The notes beneath the pieces were generated by a model. The model saw only the letters and a program-made list of their open reading frames with translations. It was not told the origin of the DNA and made no database searches. Below are positions 34,501 to 42,885 of a stretch of 64,000 nt of DNA, piece by piece. Source of the stretch: Aquabacterium sp029268225. GTDB lineage: Bacteria; Pseudomonadota; Gammaproteobacteria; Burkholderiales; Burkholderiaceae_C. Both the position numbers and the translations under genes were made by a program. The stretch lies in contig NZ_JBBEYB010000008.1 in the NCBI RefSeq assembly GCF_037482285.1, positions 140,536 to 204,535 on the forward strand. Reading direction: 5' to 3'. How positions within the stretch are numbered: position 1 is the first letter of the stretch; each line of letters starts with the position of its first letter.

Positions 34501-35499
34501 TCAGGCCGCCGGGACGAACTGGATGCTCGCCAGCGCGATGCGGTTGCCACCCTTGTCACGGGCGCTGGACAAGGCACGATCGGCACTGCGCAGCAGCTCG
34601 TCAACGATGCCGGCCGTGTGCGGGAAGCTCGACACGCCCATCGACACAGTGAACGGGATCTGCTGACCGTTGAAGGGCACGATGTGCTCGGCACACTGAC
34701 GGCGCAACTGCTCCATGCGGGCATGCGCTGTGGCCAGACCAATGCCCGACAGCAAGACGACAAAACGGTCGCCGCCCAGGCGGCACGGCGAATCCATCGC
34801 ACGGGTGTTGGCACGCAGCAGACGCCCCAGCGATTCGACCACGCGCTCGCAGGCTTCTACGCCATGCAGACGCCGGATCTCGTCCATGTTGTCGATCGCC
34901 ATCGCCACCAGCGCGAATTCACGCTGCTCGCGGCTGGACAGATCGGCTTCGCGCCGCAACTGCTCATCGAAATGGACCCTGTGGTAGAGACCCGAGGCCG
35001 CGTCACGCACCTGATTGTCTTCCATGTCGCGGCGCAAGGCATCGTTGGCCTTTTGCTGCTGCTCCAGTTGCGCCAGCGCCTGGGCAATCTGAGCCTCACG
35101 CTGGTGCACATCGGTGATGTCCTGCCAGACAGACAGCAAATGGGGATCGCTGCGCCCGTCCAGCGCCACCTGCTGGCGCCAGACCCGGAAATCGCGACGC
35201 GTCCCGCGCAGCTCCATGCGGTGCTCGGAGCGCAGGCCATTGGGCATGGAGGTGGCCTGCACGTCGGCCGCGCGCAAGGCCACAGCCTGTGTGGCGTCGA
35301 AGATGTCGGCGTCCTGTGCGCCTTCGAGCTGGTCGTCTCCGGCGTGCAGCAGACGCGAGGCAGCCTCGCTCGCATACACATAGCGCCCCGAATTCAGGTC
35401 TTTGACCAGCACGGCCAGCCCGAGTTGATCCAGTGCGCTCAGAACCGCCTGGTGCACGGCACCGCTGTTCAGGACGACGGAGGCAGGTGAGTCGGACAT
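34501..35499 (-). CDS. PAS-GGDEF domain protein with degenerate active site
   Basis: 332-aa cytoplasmic signalling protein. Residues about 10-135 form a PAS sensor domain (LGLAVLVKDLNSGRYVYASEAA, then VWRQQVALDGRS and WQDITDVHQREAQ); a short coiled coil (about 137-165) leads to a GGDEF domain (about 170-330). The active-site loop reads GGDRF at residues 242-246, with Arg in place of the catalytic, metal-binding Glu, so diguanylate cyclase activity is doubtful. The I-site RxxD upstream is not clear either. ATG 35499 (MSDSPAS) is preferred to an upstream in-frame start. It may bind GTP or interact with another protein instead. Confidence 0.87.
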   Translation of the reverse strand: MSDSPASVVLNSGAVHQAVLSALDQLGLAVLVKDLNSGRYVYASEAASRLLHAGDDQLEGAQDADIFDATQAVALRAADVQATSMPNGLRSEHRMELRGTRRDFRVWRQQVALDGRSDPHLLSVWQDITDVHQREAQIAQALAQLEQQQKANDALRRDMEDNQVRDAASGLYHRVHFDEQLRREADLSSREQREFALVAMAIDNMDEIRRLHGVEACERVVESLGRLLRANTRAMDSPCRLGGDRFVVLLSGIGLATAHARMEQLRRQCAEHIVPFNGQQIPFTVSMGVSSFPHTAGIVDELLRSADRALSSARDKGGNRIALASIQFVPAA

Positions 35500-35736
35500 G
35501 GAAACCTGTGGGATGAAGGGAGGTGGCACAAGGAAGCGCACAGATCGTCCTTCAAATGACGGGCCGTGGCTGTCCTTCAAACAAGGGATAGGGGACTTTT
35601 TACACGACAAATGTGCCCTAATTCACATCGCCGCGCGGCAAAACCGTCACGGCAACGCGACGCCCCCTCTAAAGGAGGTGGGATTGTCCCTGTATCGGAC
35701 AATGGCCGCCACCTCCGTTGAACAAGTTTGACCACG

Positions 35737-36621
35737 ATGATCAGAATTGCTTTGCTCGGTTGCGGCCTGATGGGCGCCCCGATGTCTCGCCGTCTGTTGG
35801 CAGCCGGCTACCCTTTGACGGTATGGAACCGCACGCGGGCCAAGGCCGAGGCACTGGTCGAGGCCGGCGCCACCGTTGCCGACACGCCGGCGGCAGCCGT
35901 GACACAGGCGGACCTCGTCATCACCATGCTGGAACATGGCGGGGTGGTGGGCGAGGTGCTGTTCAGCACGGAGTTGGCCAGCGCGGCGCCAGGGCTGCGC
36001 CCCGGCACCCTGGTGGTGGACATGAGCTCGATCCTGCCTGAGCAGGCCCAAGACCATGCGCGGCGCCTGGCCGCCTTGGGCGTGTCGGCACTGGATGCAC
36101 CGGTGTCGGGGGGCACGCTGGGCGCCGAAGCTGGCACGCTGGCGATCATGGCCGGCGGTGAGGCTGCTGATTTCGAGCGCGCACGCGAGGTGCTGTCGGT
36201 GCTGGGGCGTCCGGTGCATGTGGGGCCGGCGGGCTCGGGCCAGTTGACCAAGCTGGCCAACCAGATGATTGTCGGCATCACGATTGGCGCCGTGGCCGAA
36301 GCGCTGTTGCTGGCGGAGAAAGGCGGTGCCAACCCGGCCAAGGTGCGCGAGGCCCTACGGGGCGGGTTTGCCGAAAGTCGCATCCTGGAGGTGCACGGCC
36401 AGCGCATGGTCGAGGGTGACTTTGCCAAGCGCGGGTCGTTGGCGATCCAGCTCAAGGACCTTCGCAATGCGCTGCACACCTCGGCAGGCCTGGGTTTCGA
36501 TGCCCCCATCACCCAGCACCTGACCGATCTGTACGCCCAGGCGGCCGAACATGGGTTTGCAGACTTGGATCAGTCCGCCTTGTTCAGGGAGTTGCAACGC
36601 CGTCAGAGCGGCCAGGCCTGA
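35737..36621 (+). CDS. NAD(P)-dependent beta-hydroxyacid dehydrogenase family protein
   Basis: 294-aa oxidoreductase of the 3-hydroxyisobutyrate / tartronate semialdehyde reductase family. It opens with the dinucleotide-binding motif IALLGCGLMGAPM, then NRTRAKAEAL, the substrate-binding DAPVSGGTLGAEAGTLAIMAGG and the catalytic Lys in GQLTKLANQMIVG. The helical C-terminal domain is complete. ATG 35737 is preferred to a TTG at 35728. The exact hydroxyacid is not recognisable; the neighbours (a regulator pair and dicarboxylate transport) do not fix it. Confidence 0.87.
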   Translation: MIRIALLGCGLMGAPMSRRLLAAGYPLTVWNRTRAKAEALVEAGATVADTPAAAVTQADLVITMLEHGGVVGEVLFSTELASAAPGLRPGTLVVDMSSILPEQAQDHARRLAALGVSALDAPVSGGTLGAEAGTLAIMAGGEAADFERAREVLSVLGRPVHVGPAGSGQLTKLANQMIVGITIGAVAEALLLAEKGGANPAKVREALRGGFAESRILEVHGQRMVEGDFAKRGSLAIQLKDLRNALHTSAGLGFDAPITQHLTDLYAQAAEHGFADLDQSALFRELQRRQSGQA

Positions 36622-36628
36622 TCACGCT

Positions 36629-37270
36629 TCAGGCACTGCCGGGCGCATAGCGGCCCATCAGATGGGCCAACTCGACGGCAGACTGCACTTGCAGTTTCTC
36701 GAAGATGTTGGCTCGGTGGAATTCCACCGTCCTGGGGGTGATGCCCAGGTGGTCGGCGATGTTCTTGTTGTAGTGCCCTTGCAGCAACTCGTTGAGCACC
36801 TCGCGCTCACGCTGGCTGAGGGCCGCCAAGGCCTGCTGGAAACGCAAGCGCTGCTGCGACTCGGTCTGTAGCACCAAGGCTTCGCGGCAAGCCGCCTCGA
36901 CCTTGTCGACCAGCTGATTGTCCTGAAAGGGCTTTTCCAGGAAGTCCCAGGCGCCATTCTTGACCGCGGCCACCGCCATGCTGAGGTCGCCGTGCCCGGT
37001 CAGGAAGAGGATGGGCCAGGGCCATCCTTGGGCTTTGAGCTGCTCGAACGTGGCCAACCCGGAGAGAGGCTCCATCCGGATGTCGAGCAACATGACCCCG
37101 CACGCCCATGTGTCGCTGCCTGGGCGCAAGTCAGCCAGAAACTGCTCGCCACCCGACCAGCAACGGGTACGCAGGCCCCGGGAATCGAGCAGCCACGCCA
37201 AGCCGTCGCGGAAATCCGCGTCGTCGTCGACGATGTGCACGAGAGGGGTCAGGGGTTCAGAGGCAGCCAC
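36629..37270 (-). CDS. FixJ/DctR-type response regulator
   Basis: 213-aa two-component regulator. The receiver domain has the acidic triad Asp15-Asp17, phospho-acceptor Asp63 (LLDIRM), Thr91 and Lys113; a LuxR-type helix-turn-helix follows (LSQREREVLNELLQGH, NKNIADHLGITPRTVEFHRANI). The start is GTG at 37270, which overlaps the kinase gene by 22 bp. The kinase partner and the downstream dctP and dctA suggest control of C4-dicarboxylate uptake. The architecture also matches tetrathionate (TtrR) and styrene (StyR) regulators, so the ligand is inferred from context only. Confidence 0.88.
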   Translation of the reverse strand: MAASEPLTPLVHIVDDDADFRDGLAWLLDSRGLRTRCWSGGEQFLADLRPGSDTWACGVMLLDIRMEPLSGLATFEQLKAQGWPWPILFLTGHGDLSMAVAAVKNGAWDFLEKPFQDNQLVDKVEAACREALVLQTESQQRLRFQQALAALSQREREVLNELLQGHYNKNIADHLGITPRTVEFHRANIFEKLQVQSAVELAHLMGRYAPGSA

Positions 37271-39249
37271 AGGGTGAATTGTGCCCCGTGCAGCTCATCG
37301 CTGCGCGCCACATCGATGCGACCGCGATGGGCTTCGATGATGGAGCGACAGATGGACAGGCCCATGCCCATGCCGCCATCCTTGCCAGAGGCAAAGGCAT
37401 CGAAGATGGTATGAACCTGCTCTTCGGGCACACCGGGGCCGTTGTCGGCCACCTGGATGCCGACCATGCCCTCGGCGTGTCGCAGGCGCACCTCGACCCG
37501 AGGGCTCTCCTCTGTGGTCTTTCGGGCCCATTCGGTGGCGTTGAGCACGACGTTGTGCAGGGCATGTTCAAGCAGCAGCGCGTCGGCCGGCACGCTCAGC
37601 GCGTCGTCCTCGTCGGTGACGTGCCATTGCAGGCGCAGCCCCTCTGGCACGGGCAGCTGCCCGACCACCCGGCCCACAAAGGGGACCAGGGCCAATGGCT
37701 GGCGGTTCATGTCCTGGCGGCGGGCAAACGCGTTGACCCGCTGGATGACCCGACCCGCCTTGTCGGCGATTCGGGCCATGCGTTCGACCACAGGGCGCAC
37801 TTCGTCCAAGGTGATGCTTTGCTGTTGGACGCGGTTGAGCAAGCCGTTGGCGAAGCTGCTGAGCGCCCCAAGTGGCTGGTTGAGTTCGTGGGCCAGGGTG
37901 GAAGCGACCTCGCCCACCGCAATGAGGCGCCCGGAGGCTTCCAGCATCTCCTGCTGACGGGCAGCTCGCCGCTCGATGCGTTTGCGCTCGGTGAGGTCGA
38001 GGGCCGAATCCATCCACCCCACCACGGTGCCGTCAGGCAGGCTGAGGGGGGCCGCGTGCACGATCACGTCGAGCAGATGGCCATCGCGGTGGCGCCATTG
38101 CATTTCGACACCGATCTGCTGGGCGGTGGCGTCGGCCAGATGAGCCTTCAACTGAGCCACTTCGCCCCCCGGCTCGCCCGGCCAGTAGGGCATGAGACCG
38201 GTGGTGTGGAGCAAGTCCTCAGCTTGCCAGCCGACCAGGCGACAAAATGCCTGGTTGACATAGAGCAGGCGGCCTTGTGTGTCCCAGGCACGCAAGCCGA
38301 GCATGACGGCTTGCTCCATCGCCTGGCGCAGCACGCGCTGTGTTTGGAGTTGCGCTTCCGCGCGCTGGCGACGGGCGGTGTCCCGCCAAAGCGCATAGAG
38401 GGCGGCCACCATGGCGAGCAGGCAGAGCAAGGCCACGCCAAAGAACAGGCGAGGGGCAAGCGCGACCTGCGGCACGAGAGCACGCACATCCAGGCTGAGC
38501 TGGATGCCCGGCAGGTGAATGGGAACGCTCGTGGCCCCGTCATCGCTGCGGGGGCTCGAGGTATTGGCGCCCCACTCGGGGTGAAGCTGAATGTCGTGAT
38601 CCTGCGCGAACCAGGGCGGGATGATGCTGGCCAAGGCCTGTTCGAACTGGACCGCAGCGACATGGTCCCCCACGAAGCGGCCCTGGTCAAACTGCGGCAC
38701 GGCCACCCAGAGGGTGTGGCGCCCTCGTGCGCCGTTCTGCGGCAAGGGGCCTGCGTAGGCCGGTCGCTGGAGCGCATCGGTGGTTGCCAGCATGGCACGC
38801 AAGGCCTGGGCGGCCTCCGGGTCGCGCGCCGCGTCCCGCATCTCGGCGGGCCAGTGGGCCACATCGGCTTGGCGTGCGGCGGGCATCCAGGCATGGAACA
38901 GGATCACCCCGGCGGTGCGCCAGAGTTGGCCGGCCTTCAGCACGGCGGGGTCGGCCTGCGAGTTGGCGGCTTCGCTGCCCTGCTGTGACTGGCGCGCCCG
39001 GGCCATGAGGTCCCCCTCCAGACGCCGAAAGTGAAAGCGCAAGGTCTGATCGAGCCATTGGGCATCGGCCACCCGGCGTCGGTTGGCGTCTTCGGCCTCG
39101 ACCGAGCGCAGAAACAGCGCCAGACCGGCGATGGAGACCGCCACCAGCAACAGCATGCCTCCCAGCCAGATCATGGCGCGACGATTCCACGCCGAAGACG
39201 AAGCAGGCTCCAGCTCCAACAGGGTGAAATCGACAGCGGGCGCAGGCAT
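37249..39249 (-). CDS. DctB/DctS-type sensor histidine kinase
   Basis: 666-aa inner-membrane kinase. A membrane helix (about residues 26-48) starts a periplasmic sensor domain of about 220 residues, closed by a second helix near 270-292. A PAS domain follows (LGLRAWDTQGRLLYVNQAF to DLTERKRIE), then the kinase core with phospho-acceptor His454 in LAHELNQPLGAL, the N box HNVVLNATEWA and G boxes DNGPGVPE and GMGMGLSI. The LNQPLGAL H-box is typical of the DctB/FixL group. It diverges from dctP, the two start codons being only 35 bp apart. The periplasmic ligand is predicted, not shown, to be a dicarboxylate or a DctP-ligand complex. Confidence 0.88.
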   Translation of the reverse strand: MPAPAVDFTLLELEPASSSAWNRRAMIWLGGMLLLVAVSIAGLALFLRSVEAEDANRRRVADAQWLDQTLRFHFRRLEGDLMARARQSQQGSEAANSQADPAVLKAGQLWRTAGVILFHAWMPAARQADVAHWPAEMRDAARDPEAAQALRAMLATTDALQRPAYAGPLPQNGARGRHTLWVAVPQFDQGRFVGDHVAAVQFEQALASIIPPWFAQDHDIQLHPEWGANTSSPRSDDGATSVPIHLPGIQLSLDVRALVPQVALAPRLFFGVALLCLLAMVAALYALWRDTARRQRAEAQLQTQRVLRQAMEQAVMLGLRAWDTQGRLLYVNQAFCRLVGWQAEDLLHTTGLMPYWPGEPGGEVAQLKAHLADATAQQIGVEMQWRHRDGHLLDVIVHAAPLSLPDGTVVGWMDSALDLTERKRIERRAARQQEMLEASGRLIAVGEVASTLAHELNQPLGALSSFANGLLNRVQQQSITLDEVRPVVERMARIADKAGRVIQRVNAFARRQDMNRQPLALVPFVGRVVGQLPVPEGLRLQWHVTDEDDALSVPADALLLEHALHNVVLNATEWARKTTEESPRVEVRLRHAEGMVGIQVADNGPGVPEEQVHTIFDAFASGKDGGMGMGLSICRSIIEAHRGRIDVARSDELHGAQFTLWLPLNP

Positions 39250-39284
39250 GGGTGAGGCAGGGGGTTTTGGTTAGGATAGCCGAC

Positions 39285-40382
39285 ATGCGTGCGCTCCCCT
39301 TCCCTTTGAGGACTCTTGCTCGGCTTGGCCGCCGGAGAGCCGGCGAGCGTGCGACCGAGGCACGTGCACTGCGCCAGTGGGTGAGCGGCTTGTGGCTGTG
39401 TGCCGGGATGGTGCTCGGACTGTCCGCCGAGCAGGCCCGGGCCGCGACGACGCCCGAGAAGGTGGTGAGGTTGTCGCACGTGGTCGCGCCAGAGACCCCC
39501 AAGGGACGCATGGCCACCCGCTTCCAGGAGCTGGTGGCACAGGCCTCAGGTGGTCGCATCCGTGTTGAGGTCTATCCGGACTCGCAGCTATACGGTGACG
39601 ATGACGAGATGGAAGCGTTGCAATTGGGAGCGGTGGAAATTCTGGCGCCGTCGCTGTCCAAATTTGGCGCAGCCGGGGTGCCTGAGTTCGATGTGTTTGA
39701 CCTGCCCTTTCTGTTTGACACGCTGTCGCAGGTGCGTTGCGTGACTCAGGGGCCGATTGGTCAGCGCTTGCTCGACAGCCTGGCACGCCAGCAGATGGTG
39801 GGGCTGGGGTTTCTGGACAATGGTTTCAAGCAGATGAGTGCCCAGCGCCCGCTGCGGGAGGTGGCCGATTTCCGGGGCTTGCGGCTGCGCATCCAGTCGT
39901 CACGGGTGCTGGCCGCACAGATGAAGGCACTGGGCGCGCATCCGGTGGTGCTACCGTTTGGCGAGACACGGCGAGCCTTGGCCGAGGGGGTGGTCGACGG
40001 TGCCGAGAATCCCTTGTCGAATTTCCTGACGCAGGGACTGGCTCCGGTGCAGCGCGTGATCACGCTGACCGACCATGGCTATCTGGGCTATGCGGTGGTG
40101 ACCAACCCGCGCTTTTGGGCACGGCTGGAGCCCGCTGACCGCGCTTTGCTGCAACGCGCCCTGCAACAAGCCCTGGCCGAGGGCAATGCGCAGGCGGCCG
40201 CACTCAATGCGCAGGCGCTGGCCACACTGAAGGAGACGGCCGGCGTGCGGGTGGTGAGCCTGAGTGCGACCCAACGGGTCGCCTTGCGGCGGGCGGTGCA
40301 GCCGGTGCAAGCCGATTTCGCACGGCGCGTGGGGGCACCTTTATTGCGCGATGTGACAAATCAGTGCCTTCAACCCCGTTAA
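39285..40382 (+). CDS. dctP: TRAP-type periplasmic solute-binding protein DctP
   Basis: DctP-family binding protein with the pattern VVRLSHVVAPETPKGRMATR, DSQLYGDDDEMEALQLGAVE, FDLPFLFD, FKQMSAQRPLREVADFRGLRLRIQ and VVDGAENPLSNF, where the Arg in LRLRIQ is the carboxylate-binding Arg of the family. From ATG 39285 the protein is 365 aa with an Arg-rich 30-residue lead before the hydrophobic signal core; a shorter start (GTG at 39381) is possible. No dctQ or dctM membrane subunit is nearby; the next gene is dctA. It may serve as a sensor accessory or deliver ligand to a distant TRAP permease. Confidence 0.87.
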   Translation: MRALPFPLRTLARLGRRRAGERATEARALRQWVSGLWLCAGMVLGLSAEQARAATTPEKVVRLSHVVAPETPKGRMATRFQELVAQASGGRIRVEVYPDSQLYGDDDEMEALQLGAVEILAPSLSKFGAAGVPEFDVFDLPFLFDTLSQVRCVTQGPIGQRLLDSLARQQMVGLGFLDNGFKQMSAQRPLREVADFRGLRLRIQSSRVLAAQMKALGAHPVVLPFGETRRALAEGVVDGAENPLSNFLTQGLAPVQRVITLTDHGYLGYAVVTNPRFWARLEPADRALLQRALQQALAEGNAQAAALNAQALATLKETAGVRVVSLSATQRVALRRAVQPVQADFARRVGAPLLRDVTNQCLQPR

Positions 40383-40392
40383 GGGTATACCC
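40383..40392. promoter_or_regulatory. GGGTATACCC palindrome upstream of dctA
   Basis: A perfect ten-base palindrome begins on the base after the dctP stop, 140 bases before the dctA ATG. A second GGGTAT half-site occurs at about 40431-40436. This would suit a dimeric regulator such as the FixJ-type protein encoded nearby, but no binding data support it. Confidence 0.35.
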
Positions 40393-40532
40393 GCCTGTTG
40401 AACGCCACAGTTGGCGCATGCGGGGGGGCTGGGTATCGTTCGCGCCATTCCGCCCCCAGGGTTGAATGGCACGCGCCGAAGGACTGTGTGCGATCCCCTG
40501 GGCACCTTCCCTTCCCACCCAAGGCCAGCGCC

Positions 40533-41879
40533 ATGTCACAGACCTCCGCACGCAAGCCGCTCTACAAATCCCTCTATGTCCAAGTGCTGATCGCCGTTGT
40601 GATCGGCGTGATGCTGGGCCACTTCGCACCGGAAGTCGGCGCCAAGATGAAGCCCCTGGGCGATGGGTTCATCAAGCTGATCAAAATGATCATCGCACCG
40701 ATCATTTTCTGTACCGTGGTGGTGGGCATCGCGGGCATGGAGGACATGAAACGCGTGGGCAAGACCGGTGGCCTGGCCCTGCTGTACTTCGAGGTGGTGT
40801 CGACCATTGCCCTGGTCATCGGTCTGGTGGTGGTGAACGTGCTGCAACCGGGTTCGGGCATGCACGTGGATCCGAACACGCTGGACACCAAGGGCATCGC
40901 CGCCTACACGGAACCCGGCAAGATGCAGGGCACGGTGGATTTCCTGCTGCACGTGATCCCGACGTCGGTGGTGGACGCCTTTGCCAAGGGTGAGATCCTG
41001 CAGGTGCTGCTGTTCTCGGTGCTGTTCGGCTTTGCGCTGCACAAGTTCGGTGGCCGCGGCACCATGGTGTTCGACTTCATCGAGAAGTTCTCTCATGTGT
41101 TGTTCGACATCGTCGGCATCATCATGAAGGTGGCTCCGATCGGTGCCTTTGGCGCGATGGCTTTCACCATCGGCAAGTACGGCGTCGATTCGCTGTTCTC
41201 GCTGGGCAAGTTGATGGGCGCGTTCTACATGACCTGCCTGCTGTTCATCTTCGTTGTGCTGGGTCTGATCACCCGCCTGCATGGCTTCAGCATCGTCAAG
41301 TTCATCCGCTACATCAAGGAAGAGCTGCTCGTGGTGTTGGGCACCTCGTCGTCGGAATCGGTGCTGCCGCGCATGATGGAGAAGATGGAAAACCTGGGCG
41401 CCCGCAAGTCGGTGGTGGGCCTGGTGATTCCCACGGGTTACTCCTTCAACCTTGACGGCACCTCGATCTACCTCACGATGGCGGCTGTCTTCATCTCGCA
41501 AGCAACCGACACGCCGATGACGCTGACACAGCAGCTGACTTTGCTGGCCGTGCTGTTGCTGACTTCGAAGGGCGCAGCCGGCATCACGGGCAGTGGTTTC
41601 ATCGTGCTGGCGGCCACCTTGTCGGCGGTGGGTCATGTGCCGGTGGCAGGCTTGGCCTTGATCCTGGGCATTGACCGTTTCATGTCGGAAGCCCGCGCCC
41701 TGACCAACCTGGTGGGCAACGGTGTGGCGACCCTGGTGGTGGCCAAGTGGACCGGAGATCTGGACGTGGACAAGCTCAACCATGGCTTGAACAACCCTTC
41801 CGCAGAAGAGGCCGACGAGCCCGAGCTCATCCTGGACCAACAGGTTGCCCACATGGCCGTGACGCCCCAGAAGGGCTGA
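40533..41879 (+). CDS. dctA: C4-dicarboxylate/H+ symporter DctA
   Basis: Proton-coupled uptake of succinate, fumarate and malate. The 448-aa protein belongs to the dicarboxylate/amino acid:cation symporter (DAACS) family: LYVQVLIAVVIGVMLGHFAP, IKMIIAPIIFCTVVVGIAGM, the serine-rich hairpin LGTSSSESVLPRMMEKME, the NLDGTSIYLTMAAVFISQA motif and the late ILGIDRFMSEARALTNLVGN. ATG 40533 is chosen over a longer frame from 40398. It follows dctP by 150 bp, and an intrinsic terminator lies 20 bp after the stop. Confidence 0.95.
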   Translation: MSQTSARKPLYKSLYVQVLIAVVIGVMLGHFAPEVGAKMKPLGDGFIKLIKMIIAPIIFCTVVVGIAGMEDMKRVGKTGGLALLYFEVVSTIALVIGLVVVNVLQPGSGMHVDPNTLDTKGIAAYTEPGKMQGTVDFLLHVIPTSVVDAFAKGEILQVLLFSVLFGFALHKFGGRGTMVFDFIEKFSHVLFDIVGIIMKVAPIGAFGAMAFTIGKYGVDSLFSLGKLMGAFYMTCLLFIFVVLGLITRLHGFSIVKFIRYIKEELLVVLGTSSSESVLPRMMEKMENLGARKSVVGLVIPTGYSFNLDGTSIYLTMAAVFISQATDTPMTLTQQLTLLAVLLLTSKGAAGITGSGFIVLAATLSAVGHVPVAGLALILGIDRFMSEARALTNLVGNGVATLVVAKWTGDLDVDKLNHGLNNPSAEEADEPELILDQQVAHMAVTPQKG

Positions 41880-41898
41880 TCCTCGCGATGTGACACGG

Positions 41899-41925
41899 AG
41901 CCGCCCCTACCGGGCGGCTTTCTCG
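41899..41925 (+). terminator. intrinsic terminator after dctA
   Basis: AGCCGCCC (41899-41906) and GGGCGGCT (41912-41919) make a perfect eight-base stem with a five-base loop, followed by the T-rich TTCTCGTTT. It separates dctA from the hydrogenase cluster. Confidence 0.8.
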
Positions 41926-41976
41926 TTTCTGGGTAGGCCGCACCAGTCACACGCGGCGGATGAGGTTGCGCCGACA

Positions 41977-41989
41977 CGGCACGGTGCCG
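41977..41989. promoter_or_regulatory. CGGCAC-G-GTGCCG palindrome upstream of hypB
   Basis: A 13-base near-perfect palindrome 84 bases before the hypB start, in the only non-coding stretch ahead of the hyp-hox cluster. It may be an operator, or simply a GC-rich chance palindrome. No sigma-54 element is seen around it. Confidence 0.3.
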
Positions 41990-42072
41990 AGCGGCCAGAA
42001 GCGGCGGTTGCCCCAGAGCCTGCGCCAGCTGCGATACTGCCGTCCACTGCTTTGTGATATTCGGACGGAACG

Positions 42073-42885
42073 ATGTGCACCATTTGCGGATGTGAATCGG
42101 CGCAGGCCCATGCGCCTCATGCCCACGGTCATGCTCACACCCACGAGCATGGGCACGAACATGGGCATGCAGACACCCACGCACACGCCCACGATGCAGC
42201 CGCAGGCCACACGCATGGCGACATGCACACCCGCGTGCTGCAACTGGAGCAGGACATCCTGGCTGGCAACCAGCACATGGCCGACCACGTGCGTGCGCAC
42301 CTGGCCAGCCAGCACACCCTGGCCTTGAACCTGGTGTCCAGTCCTGGCTCGGGCAAGACCACACTGCTGGTCGAAACCGTGGCGCGCCTGAAGGCACAGC
42401 AGCGCCCGGTGGCCGTGATCGAAGGTGACCAGCAGACCAGCTTCGATGCCGAGCGCATCCGCGCCACCGGCGTGCAGGCCGTGCAGATCAACACCGGCAA
42501 GGGCTGCCATCTGGACGCGCGCATGGTGCACGATGCCCTGCACGATCTGCCTACCCTGCCGCATGGGGTGCTGATGATCGAGAACGTGGGCAATCTGGTC
42601 TGCCCGGCCGGTTTTGACCTGGGCGAACGCGCCAAGGTGCTGGTGTTCTCGGTGACCGAGGGTGAAGACAAGCCGCTGAAGTACCCGGACATGTTCCAGG
42701 CCGCTGGCCTGATCCTGCTGCACAAGTGCGACCTGTTGCCACATGTGCGCTTCGACGTGGCGCGGGCGCTGGACTTTGTCCGCCAGGTGAACCCGGACGC
42801 CCCGGTGATCCAACTGTCGAGCACCACCGGCGAAGGGTTTGACGCATGGATGGCCTGGATCGACGCACAGTGCGCCGCCGCCTGA
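42073..42885 (+). CDS. hypB: hydrogenase nickel incorporation GTPase HypB
   Basis: GTPase that with HypA inserts nickel into the large subunit. The 270-aa protein begins with MCTICGC (Cys2, Cys5, Cys7, the high-affinity nickel site), followed by a stretch of about 45 residues with more than 15 His, a nickel-storage feature. The GTPase domain has the P-loop SSPGSGKTTL, the metal-site residues in KGCHLDARMVHDAL, and IENVGNLVCPAGFDLGE. The hypF start overlaps its last 40 bp. As first gene of the hyp-hox cluster, it marks the probable promoter end. Confidence 0.96.
   Translation: MCTICGCESAQAHAPHAHGHAHTHEHGHEHGHADTHAHAHDAAAGHTHGDMHTRVLQLEQDILAGNQHMADHVRAHLASQHTLALNLVSSPGSGKTTLLVETVARLKAQQRPVAVIEGDQQTSFDAERIRATGVQAVQINTGKGCHLDARMVHDALHDLPTLPHGVLMIENVGNLVCPAGFDLGERAKVLVFSVTEGEDKPLKYPDMFQAAGLILLHKCDLLPHVRFDVARALDFVRQVNPDAPVIQLSSTTGEGFDAWMAWIDAQCAAA

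Noticed and set aside
37108..38988. Plus-strand open frame opposite the histidine kinase
   Set aside because: The kinase frame has intact H, N and G boxes; the opposite frame has none and is a shadow.
40467..40482. Possible sigma-54 promoter (TGGCACG) upstream of dctA
   Set aside because: The -24 element is good, but at the -12 position there is GAAGG rather than TTGC, so it fails the GG-N10-GC rule. The regulator is also of FixJ type.
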